From positions 1 to 14,145 of the forward strand of contig NZ_JBINJF010000049.1 of assembly GCF_043951865.1 (NCBI RefSeq): a DNA stretch of 14,145 nucleotides. The letters run 5' to 3'. Source of the DNA: JAMQKA01 sp043951865 (GTDB taxonomy: Bacteria; Bacteroidota; Rhodothermia; Balneolales; Balneolaceae). Each line of letters opens with the position of its first letter. Position 1 is the stretch's first letter. A program made the position numbers and the translations under genes. Below are positions 8,588 through 14,145 of this stretch, piece after piece. The notes under the pieces are model-generated. The model was not told the origin of the DNA and made no database searches. It was given only the letters and a program-made list of their open reading frames with translations.

Positions 8588-10087
8588 ATGAAAAAGGTAA
8601 TTCTTTTCTTTTTACTAATATCGGCTGGACTTCTTTCCTGTAATGACATACTTGAACCAGAAGCTGATTCTTTTGTTAATGCCTCTACTTTTTATGATAC
8701 AGAAGAATCGATAGAGTTGGCTGTTAATGGGGCATACAGCCAACTCCAAGATCTTTATTATACAGGGTCTTCAGATTTCTGGGCAATAACTGAAATGAGA
8801 TCTGATAATACAACATTCCAGTATAACCATGGAAATAGAGGAGAGCATGAAACTGAATTTTTAGATTCATTTTTAATTTTAGACGAAAATGGGCCTATAG
8901 AGGAAGTTTGGAGCACTATTTACACGGGGATTTCACAATGTAATGTTGTCTTAAATCGTATTGAAAACGTTGAATTTAGCAATTCAACATTAAAAGAGCA
9001 GTATACAGGTGAATTAAAATTCATTCGTGCGGTACATTATTTTCATCTGGTTCGACTTTTTGGAGGTGTTCCCTTAGTACTTGATGAGGTTGAATCCCCG
9101 GATGATGCATTTTCAGAAGGTAGAGCTTCAGCCTCAGAAGTGTATCAACAAATCATCAATGATGTAAATGATGCAACTAGTAGCCTGCCTGAGAACTACT
9201 CTGGAGCCGATGTAGGTCGAGCAACAAAAGGGGCAGCTTATACACTACTTGCTGATGTATACCTCACCCAAGAAGACTACTCAGCAGCTTCAGATGCATT
9301 AGAGCAGGTAATTAATATGAATTATTCTCTTTTGACTGATTATTCAGATGTTTTTGATCCAGCTAATAAGAATAATGCGGAATCAATTTTTGAGATCCAA
9401 TTTAGTTCATCAATTGAGGGAGAGGCCAGTGAATTTGCCTATCGATTTGTTCCTTTTAATTCTGGTTCTGATATAATCGGTTTTACCGATCTAAATCCAA
9501 GTCATGCCGGCTACAACATTCCTACACGTGATGTTATAAGGGCTTATGAACAGGGTGATACAAGAAAAGATGCTTCTATTGCTTACTATGTTAATCCAGA
9601 GAATTCTCAGTACGATGTAGCGATTGGTGATTCAATACCTTACATCAAAAAGTTTGTTCATTCCTTTGAACAGCCTGGACGCACTAACGAAAATGTGCCT
9701 GTTTATCGGTATGCCCATGTACTTTTAATGATGGCAGAGGTTATTAATGAAGTCGAAGGGCCAACATCCGAAGCATATGGTTATATTAATCAGGTAAGAC
9801 AAAGAGCCGGTCTCAATAACCTAACTCCTGGTTTATCAAAGGAGGAGTTTCGTGATGCGGTTTATCATGAACAACGGGTAGAATTGGCGTTTGAAAATCA
9901 CCGTTGGTATGATTTGCTAAGAACAAATAGAGCAATTGAAGTAATGAATGCACATGGTGAAGAGCAAAAGCAACTAGTTCCTAGATTGACAGAAGAAACT
10001 TATAACGTTGTAGAATATAAACTACTTCTTCCAATTCCTTTAAGAGAAGTTAGGTTAAATAATTTAGAACAGAATCCTGGATGGTAA
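8588..10087 (+). CDS. SusD/RagB-family surface glycan-binding lipoprotein
   Basis: A 499-residue partner of the preceding SusC, expected to sit on the cell surface as a substrate-capturing lid. The signal peptide MKKVILFFLLISAGLLSC gives a lipobox with Cys18. The following N-D-I-L-E-P-E is acidic, as in surface-exported lipoproteins. Family landmarks: TFYDTEESIELAVNGAYSQL near residues 38-57; ELKFIRAVHYFHLVRLFGGV at about 142-161 in the TPR-like core; V-R-Q-R-A-G-L; the C-terminal HEQRVELAFENHRWYDLLRT; and L-L-P-I-P ending in N-P-G-W. It looks complete, with the usual length for the family. It starts 29 bases after SusC, so the two are almost certainly one operon. Its composition is AT-rich throughout, unlike the regulators upstream. 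The bound glycan cannot be inferred. Confidence 0.96.
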   Translation: MKKVILFFLLISAGLLSCNDILEPEADSFVNASTFYDTEESIELAVNGAYSQLQDLYYTGSSDFWAITEMRSDNTTFQYNHGNRGEHETEFLDSFLILDENGPIEEVWSTIYTGISQCNVVLNRIENVEFSNSTLKEQYTGELKFIRAVHYFHLVRLFGGVPLVLDEVESPDDAFSEGRASASEVYQQIINDVNDATSSLPENYSGADVGRATKGAAYTLLADVYLTQEDYSAASDALEQVINMNYSLLTDYSDVFDPANKNNAESIFEIQFSSSIEGEASEFAYRFVPFNSGSDIIGFTDLNPSHAGYNIPTRDVIRAYEQGDTRKDASIAYYVNPENSQYDVAIGDSIPYIKKFVHSFEQPGRTNENVPVYRYAHVLLMMAEVINEVEGPTSEAYGYINQVRQRAGLNNLTPGLSKEEFRDAVYHEQRVELAFENHRWYDLLRTNRAIEVMNAHGEEQKQLVPRLTEETYNVVEYKLLLPIPLREVRLNNLEQNPGW

Positions 10088-10128
10088 GTTGAGTAATCGA
10101 ACAAAATATTAATCTGGGATTATAATTT

Positions 10129-10164
10129 TAGATTAAATGGAGGATTATTCCTCCATTTAATCTA
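10129..10164. terminator. Perfect 16-bp hairpin downstream of SusD
   Basis: TAGATTAAATGGAGGA (10129-10144) pairs perfectly with TCCTCCATTTAATCTA (10149-10164) across a four-base TTAT loop. It starts 42 bases after the SusD stop. The tract after it (TATAAAAT) is AT-rich but not a clean T run, so it may act as a weak terminator, or as a transcript-stabilising or attenuating hairpin separating susCD from the downstream sulfatases. Confidence 0.65.
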
Positions 10165-10333
10165 TATAAAATGAAGATATTCTATAATTTCTATCTATAA
10201 ATAATGATTAAACGGATGGATTATCATGATCTAAGTCCCCTATATAAATATTAAATAGGCTAAATTTCTATCTTGTAGTATCCATTGCAATTTTACACTA
10301 GATAGAATCAATGAAAAATCTATCATTTTAAGT
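10165..10333 (+). promoter_or_regulatory. AT-rich leader of sulfatase B
   Basis: These 169 bases are very AT-rich and contain no gene. TTCTATCT occurs twice in direct orientation (about 10187 and 10266-10273). The second copy is inverted as AGATAGAA at 10300-10307, giving a loose dyad just before the start of sulfatase B. This could be an operator or chance in AT-rich DNA. No canonical -10/-35 or TAnnTTTG box is clear. Confidence 0.3.
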
Positions 10334-11935
10334 ATGATAACTCGCATAAGTAAAGCTGCATATAGGCTTGTATTTATAGCCACTCTGCTGTTTCCAATTG
10401 TGGGATGTAATCAAGGAGATATACAAAGACCTAATATATTGATCATCATGGCTGATGATCTTGGTTATTCAGACTTAGGTTCTTATGGTGGAGAAATAGC
10501 AACTCCCAATTTGGATAAACTGGCAAAGAATGGGTTAAAGTATACTCAGTTTTACAATACGGGCCGCTGCTGGCCTACAAGAGCTTCTCTACTTGCTGGT
10601 TATTATCCCCAGCAAATAGGTCGCGATAGTGCTCCTGGAATTAAAGGTGGAGGACAAGGTGAACGGCCTGATTGGGCACAGTTATTACCGGAATATCTTA
10701 AAGAAGCTGGATATCGTTCCTATCATACAGGGAAATGGCATATTGATGGTATGCCAATACAAACTGGTTTTGATAGGTCCTATATGCTTGAAGGGCCAAT
10801 TGACCATTTTAGACCTGTTGAACACTATGAAAATGATAATAAGCTTCCACGCATTAAAAAAGGTTCAGATTATTATAGCACCACAGAAATTACTGATAGA
10901 ACTATTAAGTATTTAAAAGAACATGAATCAAATTATAAGGATCACTCCTTTTTTTCGTATGTAGCTTTCACTGCTCCACATTTTCCATTACACGCACTTG
11001 AAGAAGATATCAATCGGGTGGGGGAGCGATATAATTCTGGCTGGAATGAGATACGAAAACAGCGTTGGAAACGAATTCAAGAAATGAACCTTGTTGAGGG
11101 GCGGCTATCGGAAGTCGAAAGAGATATTGGTCCACCTTACGATTTCCCAAAAGCTTTAGAAATATTAGGTGATGGTGAGGTAAATCGTCCGGTACCTTGG
11201 GATAGTTTGACCACACAACAAAAGCAATTTCAACAAGATAAAATGACCATCCATGCAGCAATGATTGAACGGATGGATAAAGAGATAGGGCGAATAATTG
11301 ATCAACTTAAGGCATTGGATTACTATAATAACACACTCATAGTTTTTCTTTCCGACAATGGAGCCAGTTCTGAAATAATGGTCCGTGGAAATGGGCATGA
11401 TCCCAACGCCAGGCCGGGTTCGGCAGATACGTTCCTTAGTTTGGGTCCGGGCTGGTCCACGGTAAGTAATACCCCATTTCGACGTCACAAAACCTGGGTA
11501 CACGAGGGGGGAATTGCTACCCCTTTTATAGTTCAATGGCTGGATGGGATTGAAGATAGAGGTTCATTGAGAACAGCTGCAGGGCATGTTATTGATTTAG
11601 TACCAACAGTCCTTGACTTGGCCGGCCTTGAAAGATCTAGTCAAATTACCAAATCGATGCCTGGAAGATCACTAGTTCCAACATTTGACAGTAACATAGA
11701 ATGGGATCGGAAACTCTGGTGGTACCACGAAGGGAATCGGGCCATGCGGGCAGGAGATTGGAAAATAGTTGCCTCCAAAGATGAAGATTGGAGACTTTTT
11801 AATCTCGAAAAAGATCGTGCTGAAACAAATAATTTAGCTGAAAATAGACCTGAGAAGATTCAGACTTTAAAAACACAATGGAACAATGAGCTAGAAGATT
11901 TTAAAGAGATTGTTCCCAAAGAGTATTTAGAATGA
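10334..11935 (+). CDS. Sulfatase B: secreted lipoprotein, arylsulfatase type (S1 family)
   Basis: A 533-residue formylglycine-dependent sulfatase. The N-terminal signal peptide ends in the lipobox P-I-V-G-C, placing lipid on Cys25. Catalytic elements: Asp41-Asp42 in MADDLGYSDLG; Cys79 in C-W-P-T-R, a C-x-P-T-R form of the maturation motif instead of C-x-P-S-R; Lys134 and His136 in G-K-W-H; His216 in TAPHFPLH; Asp341-Asn342 in L-S-D-N-G; the H-K-T-W-V-H-E-G-G segment around 385-393. A segment of about 80 residues (228-305) rich in charged residues lies between the His216 and Asp341 motifs. The C-terminal subdomain has DWRLFNLEKDRAETNNLAE. It is AT-rich overall but carries GC-rich patches at about 11395-11480 and 11700-11770, over conserved motifs. 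It follows SusD after 246 bases. Substrate unknown. Confidence 0.93.
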   Translation: MITRISKAAYRLVFIATLLFPIVGCNQGDIQRPNILIIMADDLGYSDLGSYGGEIATPNLDKLAKNGLKYTQFYNTGRCWPTRASLLAGYYPQQIGRDSAPGIKGGGQGERPDWAQLLPEYLKEAGYRSYHTGKWHIDGMPIQTGFDRSYMLEGPIDHFRPVEHYENDNKLPRIKKGSDYYSTTEITDRTIKYLKEHESNYKDHSFFSYVAFTAPHFPLHALEEDINRVGERYNSGWNEIRKQRWKRIQEMNLVEGRLSEVERDIGPPYDFPKALEILGDGEVNRPVPWDSLTTQQKQFQQDKMTIHAAMIERMDKEIGRIIDQLKALDYYNNTLIVFLSDNGASSEIMVRGNGHDPNARPGSADTFLSLGPGWSTVSNTPFRRHKTWVHEGGIATPFIVQWLDGIEDRGSLRTAAGHVIDLVPTVLDLAGLERSSQITKSMPGRSLVPTFDSNIEWDRKLWWYHEGNRAMRAGDWKIVASKDEDWRLFNLEKDRAETNNLAENRPEKIQTLKTQWNNELEDFKEIVPKEYLE

Positions 11936-12068
11936 TTATTCCATATGTTTAATAACTGGATAAGGATCTGAAGACCAAGGTTTTAAACAGATGAAAAAGG
12001 TTAAGTGCTACCTCGAAGCAAGTAAGTAGAGATGAAATAATAAAATATTTAAATTTAAATCCTTCAAA

Positions 12069-13601
12069 ATGAGAGTTAATTTATATCGCATTATAAATGC
12101 AACTACCTTTTCTATATGGTTTTTTCTGAGTTTGGGCATAATTTTAAGCAGTTTATCATTGCCTGTACATGGACAGAATTCAGCCGACAGTCCGAACATC
12201 CTATTTATCGGCATTGACGACTACAATGATTGGGCCGGCATTCTCCAGACGCACCCGCAGGTTGTTACCCCCAATATTGACCGCCTGGCGCAGAGAGGGA
12301 CCCTGTTTGCCAATGCCCACGTGCAGGCTCCTGTGTGCAATCCCTCCCGCGTCAGTCTCATGACGGGGCTTCGTCCCACGACCACGGGAATCTACGGGCT
12401 GGCCCCCGGCCATCGGCAGGCGGAGACCACCCAGGATGTGGTGACGCTCCCCCAATATTTTGCTGACCACGGGTATCGCACCTATTCAACCGGTAAAATA
12501 TTCCACGGGGTATCCGAGCAGGTACGGGAAACCGATTTCCAGCACTGGGGCCCGGATGGAGGGTTTGGCCCCTTTCCGGAAGAAAAGCTTGTCAAAGAGC
12601 CCCTGGACATGGTCGACCACCCGCTGGTGGACTGGGGTACGTTCCCGGAACAGGATTCGGCCATGGGCGATTACAAAGTGGCCAGCTGGGCCGTAAACCG
12701 GTTGAAAGAGCTGGGGGCTGAATCTCATACCGACCCGTTTTTCATGGCGGTCGGATTTGTTTCCCCGCACGTACCGCTGTACGCCCCCCAAAAATGGTTT
12801 GATCTGTATCCTGAGGAGGAAAATGTAGTTTTACCTCCTGCTCCTGAAGGAGATCGCGAAGATATTCCCGATTTTGCCTGGTACACGCACTGGTTTCTCC
12901 CTGAGCCGCGCCTCTCCTGGGTCTTGGAACACGACCAGTGGCATTCGAAGGTGAAATCGTACCTGGCGACCGTCAGCTTTATGGATGCACAGGTGGGCCG
13001 GGTCCTCGATACGCTGGAAGAGCAGGGACTGGTGGAAAATACCATAGTGGTCTTCTGGTCCGATCACGGGTACCATCTGGGGGAAAAGGCGATCACCGGG
13101 AAAAATACCTTGTGGGAACGGACGACGCGGGTGCCGTTGATTTTTGCAGGACCGGGGGTTACGGGGGGAGCAACATCCGCGGAAGCGGTCGAATTGCTGG
13201 ATATGTATCCCACGCTCGTGGATCTGGCGGGGCTGCCGGCTAAAGAAAACCTGGAAGGGATATCGCTGGTACCGCAACTTGAAGATGCAGCTACCCCCCG
13301 CGAACGCCCGGCAGTAACCACCGCGAATCCGGGGAACCACGCTGTGCGCACGGAGCGATGGCGCTACATCCGGTATGCTAACGGATCGGAGGAGCTGTAT
13401 GACCACTACCGCGATCCACATGAATGGGCGAACCTGGCCGCTGATCCCCAATATGCTGATGTGAAGAGGAGGTTGGCAAAATGGATGCCGGAACGCAGCG
13501 CCCCGCACGTGCCGGGAAGCCGGGCCCGCATCCTGTGGCAGGAAAATGGAGAATGGCTCTGGGAGGGCAAACCAATAAAGTTTGACCAGCTGGTTAAATA
13601 A
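12069..13601 (+). CDS. Sulfatase C: secreted, iduronate-2-sulfatase-like (S1 family)
   Basis: A 510-residue sulfatase resembling iduronate-2-sulfatase-type enzymes, which in marine bacteria also act on algal sulfated glycans (family knowledge; the substrate here is inferred only). The signal peptide is about residues 1-36, ending V-H-G-Q, with no lipobox, so it is probably periplasmic or secreted. Catalytic elements: Asp50-Asp51 in FIGIDDYNDW; Cys90 in C-N-P-S-R; Lys143 and His146 in T-G-K-I-F-H-G; His234 in SPHVPLY; Asp332-His333 in FWSDHGYHLGEK, the Asp-His form typical of this branch; Lys345. The C-terminal subdomain contains W-R-Y-I-R-Y and E-L-Y-D-H-Y-R-D-P. The signal-peptide codons are AT-rich while everything from about codon 37 is GC-rich. 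It lies 133 bases after sulfatase B, with no obvious terminator between them. Confidence 0.94.
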   Translation: MRVNLYRIINATTFSIWFFLSLGIILSSLSLPVHGQNSADSPNILFIGIDDYNDWAGILQTHPQVVTPNIDRLAQRGTLFANAHVQAPVCNPSRVSLMTGLRPTTTGIYGLAPGHRQAETTQDVVTLPQYFADHGYRTYSTGKIFHGVSEQVRETDFQHWGPDGGFGPFPEEKLVKEPLDMVDHPLVDWGTFPEQDSAMGDYKVASWAVNRLKELGAESHTDPFFMAVGFVSPHVPLYAPQKWFDLYPEEENVVLPPAPEGDREDIPDFAWYTHWFLPEPRLSWVLEHDQWHSKVKSYLATVSFMDAQVGRVLDTLEEQGLVENTIVVFWSDHGYHLGEKAITGKNTLWERTTRVPLIFAGPGVTGGATSAEAVELLDMYPTLVDLAGLPAKENLEGISLVPQLEDAATPRERPAVTTANPGNHAVRTERWRYIRYANGSEELYDHYRDPHEWANLAADPQYADVKRRLAKWMPERSAPHVPGSRARILWQENGEWLWEGKPIKFDQLVK

Positions 13602-13625
13602 ACTAGAACGGAGACCGTTTTAGTT
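13601..13625 (+). terminator. Hairpin at the end of sulfatase C
   Basis: AACTAGAACGG (13601-13611) pairs with CCGTTTTAGTT (13615-13625) around an AGA loop, with ten Watson-Crick pairs and one G-T wobble. The stem begins on the last base of the stop codon and is followed by GTTTA. This is a good candidate for the end of the susCD-sulfatase transcription unit, although the T-run is short. Confidence 0.6.
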
Positions 13626-13659
13626 GTTTACTATAGGTGTTTTGACGTTGCCTTTTGCA

Positions 13660-14145
13660 ATCTGATCCTTCGGCAGCAACTACCCTAGCCAGCGGGCTTC
13701 TTCCAAGGATATACACTACTATCGGCTTTATGCAAAGTCACAATAATTTGGAGACCTGCAAGGGACGCTCATAGATAAGTTACATCTGCTAACCGGCTCC
13801 AAGATCAATTTCGGCATTCCCTATTCCAATGATATGAATCGATAGAGGAGGACTCCCTCGAAGAAAATTATTATGAAGATTACTGGAGATTTGCTGAGGA
13901 GAAGGTTCCACTCTTGAATACTACAATATTCCCTTGATGCAGGGCACATTCAGTTAAGAATATAGTGGAGAGCCGTTTTTATTGTTATTAGCTCATAATC
14001 TTCCACACATTTCATTATTCGTCTTTGATGAATTTAAAGGTTATAGCGATGCAGGGCTTGAAAACCCCGAAGGCTATCAGCTGGATGGGGTTAGCCTGAC
14101 TCCGTTATTGGAGAATCCGGATAACTCCTTAAATCGCGAAGCATT
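13660..14145 (+). pseudogene. Frameshifted sulfatase remnant, continuing into bases 1-348 if the ends are joined
   Basis: Short segments of one arylsulfatase appear in the right order but in different frames. They are: T-L-A-S-G-L-L with Y-T-T-I-G-F at 13682-13729, matching the TIAELL...GYTTGF stretch before GKWHLGD; FGIPYSNDM at 13810-13836, then TAG at 13843; Y-Y-E-D-Y-W at 13869-13886; Y-N-I-P-L-M-Q at 13922-13942, then TAA at 13955; and an open frame from 13958 with G-E-P-F, LAHNLPH (catalytic-His region) and DEFKGYSDAGL. At the last motif the middle-domain sequence jumps straight to the C-terminal E-N-P-E-G-Y-Q-L-D-G, so the segment with the S-D-N-G metal-ligand motif is deleted. The N-terminal part with the formylglycine cysteine is also missing. 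It is clearly dead as an enzyme. It lies directly behind sulfatase C. Confidence 0.75.
14051..14145. repeat. Right copy of 95-bp terminal direct repeat
   Basis: This copy is identical to bases 1-95 in the same orientation. It begins exactly at the G-C-A codon of the A-G-L-E-N-P segment, where the sulfatase remnant passes from middle-domain to C-terminal sequence. See the left copy for interpretation. Confidence 0.95.

Larger units (their letters stand above)
5800..12175. other. Low-GC island with both edges inside genes
   Basis: My hand counts of 60-base lines give 44/60 G+C at 5521-5580 but 21/60 at 6061-6120. At the other edge they give 37/120 at 12061-12180 but 67/120 at 12181-12300. The AT-rich block covers the plug and barrel of SusC, all of SusD and sulfatase B, and the signal-peptide codons of sulfatase C. 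The flanking genes (sulfatase A, sigma, FecR, SusC N-terminus, mature sulfatase C) are clearly richer in G+C. This looks like a recombined specificity module. The left edge is gradual over about 100 bases, whereas the right edge is sharp. Confidence 0.75.

Noticed and set aside
11991..12029. 12-codon frame starting MKKVKCYLEA before sulfatase C
   Set aside because: Too short, with no supporting context. It could be a leader peptide or decayed signal-peptide start, but nothing distinguishes it from chance.
12831..13508. 225-codon minus-strand frame inside sulfatase C
   Set aside because: It is a shadow of the GC-rich sulfatase gene, with no domain or initiation context. The plus-strand frame has full catalytic motifs.
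1..14145. CRISPR array, tRNA or rRNA genes, plasmid replication or mobilisation genes
   Set aside because: None was seen on reading the sequence and its translations: no regularly spaced repeats, no tRNA-like cloverleaf noticed, and no Rep, relaxase or integrase motif. Reading by eye cannot exclude a small structured RNA or an iteron-free origin.

Overview
The window looks like part of a sulfated-polysaccharide utilisation locus from a member of the Bacteroidota in the broad sense. The evidence is the order ECF sigma factor, FecR-type anti-sigma factor, SusC with an N-terminal STN domain, SusD lipoprotein and secreted sulfatases, which is typical of that group. A marine, alga-associated lineage (possibly Balneolota/Rhodothermota) is a guess from the sulfatase content and the SusC sequence style. 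No taxonomic marker gene is present.

Layout, with every gene on the + strand: C-terminal piece of a decayed sulfatase (1-348); inverted-repeat element (421-637); lipoprotein sulfatase A (714-2279); ECF sigma factor (2382-2951); 1-kb gene-poor gap holding a 405-bp MITE-like element with long imperfect terminal inverted repeats (3184-3588); FecR anti-sigma factor (3956-5056); SusC (5118-8558); SusD (8588-10087); perfect 16-bp hairpin (10129-10164); lipoprotein sulfatase B (10334-11935); iduronate-2-sulfatase-like sulfatase C (12069-13601); terminator-like hairpin (13601-13625); frameshifted sulfatase remnant running off the right end (from about 13660).

Expected working model from the families: substrate engaged by SusC/SusD is sensed through the SusC STN domain, which acts on FecR. 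FecR releases the ECF sigma factor, which raises transcription of the locus. The sulfatases remove sulfate esters from the glycan outside the cell or in the periplasm. No glycoside hydrolase, polysaccharide lyase or sulfatase-maturing enzyme is present, so those must lie elsewhere.

Three things go beyond a routine locus. (1) The first and last 95 bases are identical. Joining them gives a 14,050-bp circle and links both end fragments into one decayed sulfatase whose last part is an open frame across the junction. (2) GC content falls sharply inside susC (about 5.8 kb) and rises sharply inside the signal-peptide region of sulfatase C (about 12.17 kb). This suggests that the barrel/SusD/sulfatase B module was exchanged while the regulatory N-terminus was kept. 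(3) Two non-coding inverted-repeat elements, one of them between sigma and anti-sigma, look like non-autonomous mobile or repetitive elements.
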